Assembly (NCBI RefSeq): GCF_900100955.1
Contig: NZ_FNCC01000015.1
Coordinates: 36,419 to 100,418 of the forward strand
DNA from: Lentzea fradiae
Lineage (GTDB): Bacteria; Actinomycetota; Actinomycetes; Mycobacteriales; Pseudonocardiaceae
DNA length: 64,000 nucleotides
Direction: 5' to 3'
Both the position numbers and the translations under genes were made by a program. Positions 38,586-49,943 of this stretch are shown piece by piece (the first letter of the stretch is position 1; each line of letters opens with the position of its first letter). The notes beneath the pieces were generated by a model that saw nothing but the letters and a program-made list of their open reading frames with translations, was not told the DNA's origin and did not search any database.

Positions 38586-38620
38586 CGAGGCCCTCCGCGA
38601 TCATCACGCGGAGGGCCTCG
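38586..38620. terminator. 14-bp hairpin shared by convergent genes
   Basis: CGAGGCCCTCCGCG pairs with CGCGGAGGGCCTCG across a 7-base loop. The methyltransferase stop codon (38604-38606, minus strand) lies inside the loop. It should end the helicase operon and possibly the opposite gene. Confidence 0.8.
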
Positions 38621-39356
38621 CCGGTTTGCGCGCCTCCACCAGGAACCGCGCCGACGTGCAGGCGAACTCGCCGTGCGCCTGGATGTGCTCGTGCATGGCC
38701 AGAAGCCGGTCGCGATAACGCTCGACCGTGAACCCCGGCACCGTCCACAGCACCTTCCGCAGGAAGTGCACGACCGCACCCACGTCGAAAAAGGCGACCC
38801 GCAACGAGACGGGCTCCAGCCGCAGCACCTCCAGCCCGGCGGCCTCGGCCTCCGCACGCGCCCGTGAGGTGCCGCGGGCGTCACCACGGGGCTGTGGTCC
38901 CATCATGAACTCGGTCAGCTCGCGGTTCGTGCCCTCGCCGATCTGTTGCGAGAAGTAGGTTCCACCGGGCTTGAGCACCCGCGCGACCTCCTGCCACGGC
39001 GTCACGACCGGATGCCGGGAGATCACCAGGTCGAACGCCGAGGCCCGGAACGGCAGCGGACCGGCGTCCGGTGCCCGCACGACGAACGGCAGGTTCTTCG
39101 CCGCCACCGCGGCGTTCGGCGGCCACGACTCGGTGGCGGCCATCAGCGGCGGCAGGACCGGCGCCGACGCCGTCACCTCTCCCCCGCCGGTCTGCAGGTC
39201 GAGGGCGGAGCCGACCTCGGCGAGCCGGGCCGCGACCAGCGACGCGTAGCCCCACGGCGGCCGTTCCTCGGTGGCCCTGCCCTCGAACCAGGAGAAGTCC
39301 CAGCCCTCCAGCGGGACCGCGGCCCCCTCCGCCACCAGTTCCTCGAAAGTCCCCAT
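38604..39356 (-). CDS. Class I SAM-dependent methyltransferase
   Basis: A 250-residue protein with the SAM-binding loop ALDLQTGGGEV, where a conserved acidic/Gly pattern is kept though the first Gly is replaced. FDLVISRHPVV follows as the motif after strand 4, and LKPGGTYFSQQIGEG matches the common post-motif. ATG 39356 is the start. The substrate is unknown; such stand-alone enzymes are frequent in actinomycetes. It ends inside the hairpin loop shared with the helicase operon. Confidence 0.8.
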   Translation of the reverse strand: MGTFEELVAEGAAVPLEGWDFSWFEGRATEERPPWGYASLVAARLAEVGSALDLQTGGGEVTASAPVLPPLMAATESWPPNAAVAAKNLPFVVRAPDAGPLPFRASAFDLVISRHPVVTPWQEVARVLKPGGTYFSQQIGEGTNRELTEFMMGPQPRGDARGTSRARAEAEAAGLEVLRLEPVSLRVAFFDVGAVVHFLRKVLWTVPGFTVERYRDRLLAMHEHIQAHGEFACTSARFLVEARKPARPSA

Positions 39357-39575
39357 GAGCACGGATCGCACCACAGCGGTCCGTGCGGGGCCACCGAAAA
39401 AGGCGGCACCCGGCCGGTGCCGCGAGACGCCGCGTCCTCATCCGTCTCGCGGCACGAGAGCAACGGGTGCCGCCGTGGTACAACGACCGACCGGTCGTGC
39501 GGTTACGCCCGGAGGCGGTATGCGCGCAGGACCGTTTGGCCGCCTGGACGTACCGGGCGTTGTCAGACGCACATG

Positions 39576-39610
39576 TCCTCCCCGGGTGTGAACCTCTCCA
39601 CCCGGGAGGA
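39576..39610. terminator. GC-rich hairpin downstream of the VOC gene
   Basis: TCCTCCCCGGGTG (39576-39588) pairs with CACCCGGGAGGA (39599-39610) with one bulged C. It lies 26 bases beyond the stop of the VOC-family gene on the minus strand. The rest of 39357-39635 shows no gene. Confidence 0.6.
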
Positions 39611-39635
39611 CTCGGCAACGTCCGCGGAGGTTGCG

Positions 39636-40034
39636 TCACGCCCCGCGGTAGGTCCCGAAGCTCCAGCGGTTGCCCTCGGGATCGGCGACGGTGAAGCCGC
39701 GCGACCCGTAGTCCTCGTCGCGCAGCCCGCGGATCTCCGTGGCGCCGCGGGCGAGGGCCTTGGCGTGGATCTCGTCCGGGCGGTCGGTCACCACGTAGAC
39801 CGACGCGGCGCCCGGCGAGGTCCCCCCGACCTCACCGGCCGAGCGCACGGTGGACCCGAGCATGACGCCGCCGCCTTCCGGCCAGACCATCTCGCAGTGC
39901 ACGACCTCGCCCTCGGCCTCGCCGGGCACGACGAGGTGCTCGGTGAAGCCGAACGCCTCCACCAGGAAGCGGACGGCGGCGGGTGCGTCCCGATAGGACA
40001 GTGTCGGCCAACAGGTGGGTGCGGGTGTGTTCAT
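39636..40034 (-). CDS. VOC/glyoxalase-family protein
   Basis: A 132-residue protein with the two beta-alpha-beta modules of the vicinal-oxygen-chelate fold: AVRFLVEAFGFTEHLV and the late RGFTVADPEGNRWSFGTY, which carries the conserved Asp-Pro-Glu-Gly turn. Members range from glyoxalases to antibiotic-binding proteins; this copy has few metal ligands, so its activity is unclear. Its start overlaps the AraC stop by ATGA, so the two are a coupled unit and the AraC protein may regulate it. Confidence 0.85.
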   Translation of the reverse strand: MNTPAPTCWPTLSYRDAPAAVRFLVEAFGFTEHLVVPGEAEGEVVHCEMVWPEGGGVMLGSTVRSAGEVGGTSPGAASVYVVTDRPDEIHAKALARGATEIRGLRDEDYGSRGFTVADPEGNRWSFGTYRGA

Positions 40035-40831
40035 GACGGCCACTGTGCGCCCTGACCGTGCTCGCCGCCTTGTACGAATGGAAGCTCTGCCGCGATCCAT
40101 TCGGTCGGGGTCGCGCCGCACAACGCGCGCCAGTCGCGGTTGAGGTGCGCCTGGTCGGTGTAGCCGCAGGCCGCGGCCACCTCGGTGAGCGTGGGACGGC
40201 GCTCGCCGCGCAGCATCCGGTTGGCCCGCTCGAACCGCATGACCCTCGCCACGACCTTGGGCGTCAGCCCGTACTCGGCGGCGAACCGGGCGCTCAGGTG
40301 CTGGCGGCTCCACCCGACCTCGGCGGCGATCTCCCCGACCGGCGCCCCGGTGGCGAGCCGCTGCCACGCCCACGCCACCTCCGGCCGCTGCCGGACCGGC
40401 CGGACGAGCCCGCCCAGCACGACGTCGAGGCACGCGAAGCGGTCCGCCCACGTCACCGCTGTCCGCAGACGCTCGCGCAGCTCGACGTCGGGGACGCCGA
40501 GCGCGTCCAGTCCGACGGTCGTGCACGAGAGCTCCCCGGCTGGCACGCCGAACAACGCCCTCATCCCGAGCGGCGTGAGGTCGCACTGGACGCCGTGCTG
40601 GAACCCGTCGTGACTGATGAGCACGGCCTCGTCGTGCAGCCCGCCGCACAGCGCGGCGAACCGCCCGTCCGGCAGGTCGACCGTGCCGTCCAGCGTGACG
40701 ACGAGGGTGAGCGACCGCGACGGCAGGCCGCGGTGGACACCGGGTTCGGTCCGCATCCGATACCCGGAGTACCGCGTCACGAACGGCCTGAGCCGCGGGT
40801 GCGGCAAGCCGGCGACGTGCTCGACGTCCAC
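40031..40831 (-). CDS. AraC-family regulator coupled to the VOC gene
   Basis: A 266-residue protein with an N-terminal ligand domain (residues 1-145) and a C-terminal AraC helix-turn-helix (about 150-250, GEIAAEVGWSRQHLSARFAA, LTEVAAACGYTDQAHLNRDW). GTG 40831 is the only good start. The gene is upstream of and coupled to the VOC-family gene. Inducer unknown. The region upstream carries the 13-bp palindrome at 40941. Confidence 0.85.
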   Translation of the reverse strand: MDVEHVAGLPHPRLRPFVTRYSGYRMRTEPGVHRGLPSRSLTLVVTLDGTVDLPDGRFAALCGGLHDEAVLISHDGFQHGVQCDLTPLGMRALFGVPAGELSCTTVGLDALGVPDVELRERLRTAVTWADRFACLDVVLGGLVRPVRQRPEVAWAWQRLATGAPVGEIAAEVGWSRQHLSARFAAEYGLTPKVVARVMRFERANRMLRGERRPTLTEVAAACGYTDQAHLNRDWRALCGATPTEWIAAELPFVQGGEHGQGAQWPS

Positions 40832-40940
40832 GCCCCCAGCCTAAACATGCTTCCAGAACTGCTGTCCGTAACGCCCCTCCCCGCTCGCGACTCCCTTTCG
40901 TGTTTCCCCGCTCGCACGCGGGGCCCTTTCGTTCGCGTGG

Positions 40941-40967
40941 TTGGTACGCGGGGCCCCCGCGTACCAA
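40941..40967. repeat. 27-nt perfect palindrome
   Basis: TTGGTACGCGGGG, one base, CCCCGCGTACCAA. It lies between the divergent end of a ROK gene and the start of the AraC gene. An ACGCGGGGCCC direct repeat overlaps it (about 40917 and 40946). It could be an operator for the AraC/VOC unit or a hairpin terminating the ROK transcript. Confidence 0.6.
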
Positions 40968-41069
40968 AGCCGCGTCACGCAGAGCAGGCGGGACCGCTGG
41001 CTGGGTGATACGCGGGCGAGTGCGTGGCGGGAGAAGGGGACAGAACCTCTGGCGGAGTGCTTAGTGGCG

Positions 41070-42044
41070 TCAGTACAGCTCGCCCAGCACGAGCAGTCCG
41101 GCGCCGACCGGCACCAGGTCGGGCCCGTACGAGGTGACGCTCACGTCCACCTCGGGCATCGCCTTCAGGTACAGCTCCGGCGACTCCAGCACCTTCCGTC
41201 CACTGAGGACGATCTGGTCGAGGTCGAGCAGCTGCACCAGGCTCACCACCGCGGCACCGAGCACCCTGGCCGCCTCCGCCCCGGAGACCGTCGCGTGCAC
41301 CGCCTCGACGCACCCCCGCCTGCCGCAGACGCACAGCGGGCCGTCGAGCTGGATCGTCGTGTGCCCGAACTCGCCCGCCCCCGACCGCGCGCCCCGGTGC
41401 ACCTCTCCCCCGAGCAGCAGACCGACGCCCAGGCCCGTGCCCACGAACACCACCGCGGCGTCCGCCAGCGGCCTGCGCCACGCCTCGGCGAGCACGGCGG
41501 CGTTGGTGTCCTTGTCGACCACGACCGGGAGCCCGAGCCGCTCCCGCGCCAGCTCCCGCAGCGGCACGGCGTTCCAGCCGGGCAGGCCGTTCGGGGAGAC
41601 CACGCCACCGGTGAAGTCGAGCGGACCGGCGATGGCGATGCCGAGCCCGAGCACCTTCTCGTCGGCCGAGACCAGCGGTGCCAGCGCGTCCAGCACGTCC
41701 GCAGGGGTGAACATCGGGGCGAGGGGCACGACCGACGACGAAACCACCTCACCGATGAGGTCCAGCCGGACGACCCTGAGTTCGTCGCGGTCGACGTACG
41801 CCCCGTACGCGTGGGCACCGCCCGCCGCGACCCGGAGGGACGTCCTCGGCTTGCCACGGGCAGCCGAGCGCACCGTGCCGGTCTCCTCCAGCAAGCCGGC
41901 GGCGATGAGCCTCGCCACGATCTTCGACACCGCCTGCGGGGTCAGCCCGGCCTCCGCGGCGAGGGAAGCCCTGCTCACGGCCCCGGAGCGGACCAGCCGG
42001 AGCACCGTCCTGTCGTTGTGCGAACGCACTGAGGTGAGGTCCAC
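41070..42044 (-). CDS. ROK-family transcriptional regulator
   Basis: A 324-residue regulator. The N-terminal winged helix (residues about 8-65, VSRASLAAEAGLTPQAVSKI) precedes a ROK sugar-kinase-like domain. The zinc-binding motif is CVCGRRGCVEAVH and a remnant sugar-kinase pattern FVGTGLGVGLLLGG is visible. GTG 42044 is the start. It is divergent from the Gfo/Idh/MocA gene 39 nt away, so it probably represses that operon until a sugar or sugar derivative binds. Confidence 0.88.
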   Translation of the reverse strand: MDLTSVRSHNDRTVLRLVRSGAVSRASLAAEAGLTPQAVSKIVARLIAAGLLEETGTVRSAARGKPRTSLRVAAGGAHAYGAYVDRDELRVVRLDLIGEVVSSSVVPLAPMFTPADVLDALAPLVSADEKVLGLGIAIAGPLDFTGGVVSPNGLPGWNAVPLRELARERLGLPVVVDKDTNAAVLAEAWRRPLADAAVVFVGTGLGVGLLLGGEVHRGARSGAGEFGHTTIQLDGPLCVCGRRGCVEAVHATVSGAEAARVLGAAVVSLVQLLDLDQIVLSGRKVLESPELYLKAMPEVDVSVTSYGPDLVPVGAGLLVLGELY

Positions 42045-42051
42045 GCTCGCA

Positions 42052-42075
42052 ATTATTCAACAGCGTTGCTTTAAT
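42052..42075. promoter_or_regulatory. Imperfect inverted repeat, candidate ROK operator
   Basis: ATTATTCAAC, agc, GTTGCTTTAAT: an AT-rich imperfect palindrome in the 39-bp gap between the ROK gene and the oxidoreductase gene. ROK repressors bind AT-rich sites of this kind. It would cover both start regions. Confidence 0.5.
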
Positions 42076-42083
42076 CTCCAAGC

Positions 42084-43088
42084 ATGAGAGTCGGACTTCT
42101 GGGCTACGGCATCGCGGGACGGGTCTTCCACGCCCCGCTGATCGCCTCCACCGAGAGCATGGACCTGGTCGCGATCGTGACGGCGAACCCGCGGCGGCAG
42201 GCGCAGGCCCGCGCCGAGCACCCGGACGCGGCGATCGTCACGGCCGACGAGCTGTTCGCGCTGGACCTCGACCTGGTCGTCGTCGCCACCCCGAACCGCA
42301 CGCACGCCGAGCACGCGCGGCGGGCGATCGAGAAGGGCGTCGCCGTCGTCGTCGACAAGCCGTTCGCGCCGACGTCGGCCGAGGCCGGGGAGCTGCTCGC
42401 CGCGGCGGAGGCGAAGGGCGTGCCGCTCACCGTCTTCCAGAACCGCCGCTGGGACAGCGACTTCCGCACCCTCCGCGAGGTGCTCGGCAAGCTCGGCGAC
42501 GTCCGGCGGTTCGAGTCGCGCTTCGAACGCTGGATCCCGGAGATCTGGGATAACTGGCGTGAGCTCGGCGACCCAGCGGAAGCCGGCGGACTGCTCTACG
42601 ACCTCGGCGCGCACCTCGTCGACCAGGCGCTGCAGCTCTTCGGGCCGGTGCGGACCGTCTACGCGGAACTGGACCGGCGGCGGCCGGGCGCTCAGGTGGA
42701 CGACGACGTGTTCGTGGCGCTGACGCACGAAAATGGCGTGCGCTCACACCTGTGGGCGAACGCGCACGCGGCGCACCACGGGCCGCGGTTCCGGGTGCTC
42801 GGCAGCACCGGCGCGTTCGAGGTCGACGGCCTGGACGGGCAGGAGGACGCGCTCGCCGCCGGACGCCGGCCGACCGGCGCGGACTGGGGGCGCGAAGACC
42901 GCACCGCCCTCCTCGGCGTGCTCGGCGAGGCGACCGAGATCCCCGTCGAACCCGGCGCCTACCAGCACTTCTACGCAGAGCTGGCGGCCGGGCGCGTCCC
43001 GGTCGACCCGGCGGGCGCCGTCGAGGCGCTGCGGGTCATCGAGGCCGCGTTCACGTCCGCACGGGAGAACAGGGTGGTCCGGCTGTGA
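42084..43088 (+). CDS. Gfo/Idh/MocA-family oxidoreductase
   Basis: A 334-residue NAD(P)-dependent oxidoreductase of sugars or inositols. The N-terminal Rossmann loop is VGLLGYGIAGRVFHAPLI and the cofactor/catalytic region is VVVDKPFAPTSAEAGELL, with the Lys-Pro of the family. FQNRRWDSDFRTLREVL is a typical inter-domain motif of the YdgJ/IolX-type branch. It is divergent from a ROK repressor and overlaps the following UPF0303 gene by 4 nt (GTGA). The substrate is unknown. Confidence 0.9.
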   Translation: MRVGLLGYGIAGRVFHAPLIASTESMDLVAIVTANPRRQAQARAEHPDAAIVTADELFALDLDLVVVATPNRTHAEHARRAIEKGVAVVVDKPFAPTSAEAGELLAAAEAKGVPLTVFQNRRWDSDFRTLREVLGKLGDVRRFESRFERWIPEIWDNWRELGDPAEAGGLLYDLGAHLVDQALQLFGPVRTVYAELDRRRPGAQVDDDVFVALTHENGVRSHLWANAHAAHHGPRFRVLGSTGAFEVDGLDGQEDALAAGRRPTGADWGREDRTALLGVLGEATEIPVEPGAYQHFYAELAAGRVPVDPAGAVEALRVIEAAFTSARENRVVRL

Positions 43089-43555
43089 GCCCCACGAGTG
43101 AGGAGCTGCTCGCCCAGGAGCGGCGGCTGCAGTTCACCAGGTTCGGCAACGACGTCGCCGTCGAGCTCGGCCTGCACCTGCTCGACGCCGCCCGCGAGCA
43201 GGGTCTGCCGGTCGCGATCTCGGTGCGGCGCAACGGACATCGGCTCTTCCACGCCTCGCTGCCCGGCACCGCGCCGAACAACGACGTGTGGCTGGAGCGC
43301 AAGGCCCGCGTCGTCGACCTGTTCGGGCACAGCTCGTTCTACGTCGGCACGACGTTCCGCGAGAAGGGGACGACGTTCGAGGCGGACTCCCGGCTGGACC
43401 CGGGGCTGTACGCGGCGCACGGCGGCGTGTTCCCGGTGATCGTCCGCGGCACCGGCCCGGTCGGCACCGTGGGCGTGTCCGGACTGCCCCAGGCGGACGA
43501 CCACGAGTTCGTCGTGACCCAGCTCGAGTCCTTCTTGGAGGCACGCGAGGCGTAA
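43085..43555 (+). CDS. UPF0303/HbpS-like heme-degrading-domain protein
   Basis: A 156-residue protein of the HbpS/GlcG domain family (PF03928). It starts with VSPTSEELLAQERRLQFTRF and has VAISVRRNGHRLFHASLPG and a C-terminal GTGPVGTVGVSGLPQADDHE segment. UPF0303 members pair with sugar oxidoreductases in many genomes. Whether this one binds heme is unknown. Its GTG overlaps the preceding stop by 4 nt. A strong terminator hairpin follows at 43635. Confidence 0.82.
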   Translation: MSPTSEELLAQERRLQFTRFGNDVAVELGLHLLDAAREQGLPVAISVRRNGHRLFHASLPGTAPNNDVWLERKARVVDLFGHSSFYVGTTFREKGTTFEADSRLDPGLYAAHGGVFPVIVRGTGPVGTVGVSGLPQADDHEFVVTQLESFLEAREA

Positions 43556-43634
43556 TAGCACGCGACGGCGTGGGTACGAAATCCAAACCTCGAACGAGGT
43601 CGACCCCGCAGAACAACTCGCTTTATCGACGAAC

Positions 43635-43671
43635 ACCACTTCGAGTGGATTACCGACCCACTCGAAGTGGT
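43635..43671 (+). terminator. 14-bp hairpin after the oxidoreductase operon
   Basis: ACCACTTCGAGTGG and CCACTCGAAGTGGT flank a 9-base loop, followed by TTTCTC. It ends the Gfo/Idh/MocA-UPF0303 unit and separates it from the encapsulin operon. Confidence 0.85.
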
Positions 43672-43732
43672 TTCTCATAGCACTGGTGCCCACTCCCAGG
43701 CTTGCACAATAGAGTGATCTTACTGATCCAAA

Positions 43733-43776
43733 CGAGTGGCTATTCCTCACTCTCGCGAATAGTCTTTCATCACTCG
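43733..43776. promoter_or_regulatory. Nested inverted repeats upstream of the encapsulin operon
   Basis: In the roughly 405-nt AT-richer gap (43556-43960) before the first shell gene, CGAGTG (43733-43738) pairs with CACTCG (43771-43776). Inside that, CTATTC (43740-43745) pairs with GAATAG (43757-43762). The gap has no supported gene. The element may be an operator or leader structure controlling the operon; TTGCAC at 43702 is a possible -35 without a clear -10. Confidence 0.5.
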
Positions 43777-43960
43777 CTCGTTCACACGAGGATCCCGACC
43801 AGGCAACAAGATGCACGCACGGTAGCTGTCGACGGTGTAAACCACCCGGCCGTATGTCGCCTTTCTGGCCCCTTCACAGTGCTCAATCGCGGGAACTAAC
43901 GTCCATTCCGGCTAGTTCGGTTTGGTCCATTAAGCGCATTGAGATAGGTGGGTGTGGGTT

Positions 43961-45367
43961 GTGACCGTGACGGATTCTGACCTCAACGAGGGCCGTCAGC
44001 AGCTGAGCTTGGGTACGGCCGCCGCTCGTAATCTGGCCACGACCACCAAGTCCGTCCCGCAGATGCAGGGAATCACCTCCCGGTGGCTGCTCAAGGTGCT
44101 GCCGTGGGTCCAGGCTTCCGGTGGCGCGTTCCGCGTGAACCGCCGCCTCACCTACACCCTGGGCGACGGGCGCGTCTCGTTCACCAACGTCGGCGCCGAC
44201 GTGCGGGTCATCCCGATGGAGCTGACCGAGCTGGCGCTGCTCAAGGGCTTCGACGACGAGGCCGTCCTCGCCTCGCTGGCCTCCCGCTTCACGCAGCGGG
44301 AGTACGGCATCGGCGAGCTCATCGTCGAGAAGGGCCGGCCGAAGGACCAGGTCGTCCTCATCGCGCACGGCAAGGTCGACAAGGTCGGCACCGGCGAGTA
44401 TGGCGGCGAGACCGTGCTCGGCAACCTGGCCGACGGCCAGTACTTCGGCGAGACGGTGCTGGCCGGGCCGCAGGGCGAGTGGGAGTTCACCGCCAAGGCC
44501 GTCACCCCGGTCACCGTGCTCACGCTGTCCTGGCAGGACTTCCAGGCGCTCAACGGCGAGGCGGGCGGCCTGCGCGCGCACATCCAGCAGGCGTTCAACA
44601 ACCGCAACAAGCCGCAGGACGAGCACGGTGAGGCCGAGATCGACGTGGCTTCGGGCCACGACGGCGAACCGGTGCTGCCCGGCACGTTCGTCGACTACGA
44701 GCTCACGCCGCGCGAGTACGAGCTGAGCGTCGCGCAGACGGTGCTGCAGGTCCACACGCGCGTCGCGGACCTCTACAACAACCCGATGGACCAGGTCGAG
44801 CAGCAGCTGCGGCTCACGATCGAGGCCCTGCGCGAGCGCCAGGAGCACGAGATCGTCAACAACCGCTCGTTCGGCCTGCTGCACAACGCGGACCTCAAGC
44901 AGCGCATCCACACCCGCTCCGGCCCGCCCACCCCGGACGACTTCGACGAGCTGCTGTCGATCGTGTGGAAGGAGCCGAGCTACTTCCTCGCCCACCCGCG
45001 CACGATCGCCGCGTTCGGCCGCGAGCTCAACAAGCGCGGCCTGTACCCGCAGCACATCGACTTCAACGGCCAGAAGGTGCCGGCGTGGCGCGGCGTCCCC
45101 GTGCTGCCCTGCAACAAGATCCCGATCTCGGACACCCGCACGTCGTCGGTCATGCTGATCCGCGCGGGCGAGCACAACCAGGGCGTCATCGGCCTGCACC
45201 AGACCGGCATCCCGGACGAGTACCAGCCCGGTCTCTCCGTGCGGTTCATGGGCATCAACGACCAGGCGATCATCAACTACCTGGTCAGCGCCTACTACTC
45301 GGCCGCGATCATGGTGCCGGACGCGATCGGCGTCCTCGAGCACGTCGAGCTCGGCCGCGAGGGCTAG
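43961..45367 (+). CDS. Family 2B encapsulin-type shell protein (EshA-like), copy A
   Basis: A 468-residue protein. Residues about 1-80 and 215-468 match the HK97-type capsid fold of Family 2 encapsulins ([65 protein letters not shown]). An inserted cyclic-nucleotide-binding-like domain spans about 85-215 ([28 protein letters not shown]). In that domain's phosphate cassette the usual Arg is missing (Gly-Glu-Trp-Glu at the aligned site). Such proteins were long annotated as Crp/EshA regulators; Family 2B shells are now known to enclose terpene cyclases. GTG 43961 is chosen because copy B starts with the same VTVTD. It leads a seven-gene terpenoid operon. Confidence 0.93.
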   Translation: MTVTDSDLNEGRQQLSLGTAAARNLATTTKSVPQMQGITSRWLLKVLPWVQASGGAFRVNRRLTYTLGDGRVSFTNVGADVRVIPMELTELALLKGFDDEAVLASLASRFTQREYGIGELIVEKGRPKDQVVLIAHGKVDKVGTGEYGGETVLGNLADGQYFGETVLAGPQGEWEFTAKAVTPVTVLTLSWQDFQALNGEAGGLRAHIQQAFNNRNKPQDEHGEAEIDVASGHDGEPVLPGTFVDYELTPREYELSVAQTVLQVHTRVADLYNNPMDQVEQQLRLTIEALRERQEHEIVNNRSFGLLHNADLKQRIHTRSGPPTPDDFDELLSIVWKEPSYFLAHPRTIAAFGRELNKRGLYPQHIDFNGQKVPAWRGVPVLPCNKIPISDTRTSSVMLIRAGEHNQGVIGLHQTGIPDEYQPGLSVRFMGINDQAIINYLVSAYYSAAIMVPDAIGVLEHVELGREG

Positions 45368-47450
<2,083 letters not shown>

Positions 47451-47472
47451 AACCAGATTGGCAGGACTCGCA

Positions 47473-48873
47473 GTGACTGTTACCGATCCGGACCTTGGGG
47501 TCGAGGACCAGCAGCTGAGCCTTTCCCGGGCCGCGGCGCGCAACCTCGCCACGACCACCAAGTCCGCACCGCAGATGCAGGGGATCTCGCCCCGCTGGCT
47601 GCTGCGCTCGCTGCCGTGGGTCGAGGCCAAGGGTGGCGCGTTCCGGGTCAACCGGCGGTTGAGCTTCGCCATCGGCGACGGCCGCGTCACGTTCACGAGC
47701 GTCGGGCACGAGGTGCGGATCGTCCCGCAGGAGCTCGCGGAGTTCGTGCTGCTGCGCGGGTTCGAGGACGAGGCGGCGCTGACGGCGGTCGCGAACCACT
47801 TCGAGCAGCGCGAGTACGAGCCGGGCGACGTGATCGCCGAACGCGGCCAGCCCGTCGACGAGATCATCGTCATCGCGCACGGCAAGGTCGGCAGGACCGG
47901 CCGCGGCGAGTACGGCGACGAGGTCGCGCTGGGCACGATGGCGGACGGCGAGTACCTCGGTGACGAGCCCGTGCTCTCCGGCGCCGACAAGAAGTGGACC
48001 TTCACGGCCCGCGCCCTCACGCCGACGACGGCCGTGGTGCTGAGCAGGGCGGCGTTCCGGCAGCTCGCCGACCAGGTGGACCCGTTGCGCGAGCACATCG
48101 CGCAGCAGCTGGCGCACCCGACGAACCCGGCCAACAAGCACGGCGAGGCCGAGATCCACATCGCGTCGGGCCACGACGGCGAGCCGCCGCTGCCGCACAC
48201 GTTCGTCGACTACGAGCTGCGGCCGCGCGAGTACGAGCTCTCGGTGGCGCAGACGATCCTGCGCGTCCACACCCGTGTCGCCGACCTCTACAGCCAGCCG
48301 ATGGACCAGGTCGAGCACCAGCTGCGGCTCACCATCGAGGCCCTGCGCGAGCGGCAGGAGTACGAGCTCGTCAACAACAAGGAGTTCGGCCTCATCGCGA
48401 ACGCCGACCTCAAGCAGCGGATCAGCACGAAGTCCGGTCCCGTCACGCCGGACGACATGGACGAGCTGATCTCGCGGCGCCGCAACACGAAGCTGATCCT
48501 CGCCCACCCGAAGGCGATCGCGGCGTTCGGCCGCCAGCTGTCCTCGCGCGGGCTGTACTCGCCGACGACGGACGTCGAGGGGCAGCAGCTGCAGACGTGG
48601 CGCGGCATCCCGATCGCGCCGTGCGACAAGATCCCGGTCAACAAGAACGGCACGACGTCGATCCTCGCGATGCGCCTGGGCGAGGAGAAGCAGGGCGTCG
48701 TCGGGCTGCGCCAGACCGGCATCCCCGACGAGTACGAGCCCGGCCTGAACGTCCGGTTCATGGGCATCGACGAGCACGCGGTGCTCAAGTACCTGGTGTC
48801 GACGTACTACTCGGCGGCGATCCTGGTGCCGGACGCGCTGGGCGTGCTGGAGAACGTGGAGATCGGTCTCTAA
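47473..48873 (+). CDS. Family 2B encapsulin-type shell protein (EshA-like), copy B
   Basis: A 466-residue paralogue of copy A along its whole length. Shared segments include [20 protein letters not shown] and [20 protein letters not shown]. The inserted cyclic-nucleotide-like domain is less conserved: its cassette reads [20 protein letters not shown], with Lys residues at the site of the usual Arg. GTG 47473 is preferred over TTG 47458 because AGGA lies upstream and the start then aligns with copy A (VTVTD). Two-component Family 2B shells are known, so copies A and B may co-assemble. It follows the inactive cyclase by 22 nt and precedes the prenyl synthase by 3 nt. Confidence 0.93.
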   Translation: MTVTDPDLGVEDQQLSLSRAAARNLATTTKSAPQMQGISPRWLLRSLPWVEAKGGAFRVNRRLSFAIGDGRVTFTSVGHEVRIVPQELAEFVLLRGFEDEAALTAVANHFEQREYEPGDVIAERGQPVDEIIVIAHGKVGRTGRGEYGDEVALGTMADGEYLGDEPVLSGADKKWTFTARALTPTTAVVLSRAAFRQLADQVDPLREHIAQQLAHPTNPANKHGEAEIHIASGHDGEPPLPHTFVDYELRPREYELSVAQTILRVHTRVADLYSQPMDQVEHQLRLTIEALRERQEYELVNNKEFGLIANADLKQRISTKSGPVTPDDMDELISRRRNTKLILAHPKAIAAFGRQLSSRGLYSPTTDVEGQQLQTWRGIPIAPCDKIPVNKNGTTSILAMRLGEEKQGVVGLRQTGIPDEYEPGLNVRFMGIDEHAVLKYLVSTYYSAAILVPDALGVLENVEIGL

Positions 48874-48876
48874 GCC

Positions 48877-49932
48877 ATGTCAGCAGAGACCTTCGGGAGT
48901 GCAGAACCGCTGGCCGCCGCACGACCGGCCGGCGAGGTGCTCGCGTGGAGCCGGGGCCTCGTGCTCCCGGCTCTGCGCAAGGCCGTGGACCAGCTGCCGC
49001 CGTCGATGCGCGGCGTCGCCGAGTACCACCACGGGTGGCGCGACGAGTACGGCAACCCGGTGCTGGAGAACGGCGGCAAGGCGATCCGCCCCGCGCTGGT
49101 GCTGCTGGCGGCGGAGGCCGTCGGCGGCACCGCCTCCGACGCGGTGCCGGCGGCGGTCGCGGTCGAGCTGATCCACAACTTCTCGCTGCTGCACGACGAC
49201 GTGATGGACCGCGACACGACCCGGCGCCACCGGGCCACGGCGTGGACGGTGTTCGGGGTCAGCGCGGCGATACTGGCGGGCGACGCGTTGCAGGCGCTGG
49301 CCGTCGACGTCCTCGCCGCGTCCGGGCACCCGCGCGCGCTGGAGGCCATCCGCACGCTGGGCGACGCCGTGGTGGCGTTGCTCGACGGGCAGGCGCACGA
49401 CCTCGACTTCGAGACGCGGTCCGACGTCGTGGTGGCCGAGGTCGAGCGGATGGCGCGCGGCAAGACGGGCGCGTTGCTGGGCGCCTCGACGGGGCTGGGG
49501 GCGTTGTACGGCAACGGTTCCGACCTCCAGGTCGAGGCGCTGCGCGGGTACGGCGCGGAGCTGGGGCTGGCGTACCAGCACGTGGACGACCTGCTCGGCA
49601 TCTGGGGCGACCCGGCGGTGACGGGCAAGGCCGCGCACTCCGACCTGGCGAACCGCAAGAAGTCGCTGCCGGTCGTGCGGGCGCTGACCGCCGGTGTGCC
49701 CGCGTCCGCGGAGCTGGCGTCGTTGTACGGCGGCACGCAGGAGCTGGACCAGGACGCGCTGGCACGCGCGGCGCACCTGGTCGACGAGGCCGGCGGCAGG
49801 GCGTGGAGCCAGGCGCAGGCCGGCGAGCTGTACACGCGGGCGCTGGCCCACCTCGGCGAAGCCTCGCCGACCGCCCGCGCGGCGGTCGAGCTCGGCACGC
49901 TCGCCCAGCTGGTCACCCACCGAGACCACTGA
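48877..49932 (+). CDS. Polyprenyl diphosphate synthase (GGPP/FPP synthase-like)
   Basis: A 351-residue chain-elongating enzyme that joins isopentenyl units. The first Asp-rich motif is [15 protein letters not shown] (Asp107, Asp108, Asp111), without the two-residue insertion of bacterial FPP synthases. The second is [28 protein letters not shown] is the substrate motif near residue 65. Phe at the fifth place before the first motif fits a short product (C15 or C20). It lies directly after the second shell gene, so it likely supplies the cyclase; a sesquiterpene cyclase would need C15. Confidence 0.93.
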   Translation: MSAETFGSAEPLAAARPAGEVLAWSRGLVLPALRKAVDQLPPSMRGVAEYHHGWRDEYGNPVLENGGKAIRPALVLLAAEAVGGTASDAVPAAVAVELIHNFSLLHDDVMDRDTTRRHRATAWTVFGVSAAILAGDALQALAVDVLAASGHPRALEAIRTLGDAVVALLDGQAHDLDFETRSDVVVAEVERMARGKTGALLGASTGLGALYGNGSDLQVEALRGYGAELGLAYQHVDDLLGIWGDPAVTGKAAHSDLANRKKSLPVVRALTAGVPASAELASLYGGTQELDQDALARAAHLVDEAGGRAWSQAQAGELYTRALAHLGEASPTARAAVELGTLAQLVTHRDH

Positions 49933-49943
49933 AAGGTCACCCG

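Noticed and set aside
43635-43671. Operator for the encapsulin operon
   Set aside because: The hairpin follows the preceding gene's stop and has a T-rich tail, so it fits a terminator better.
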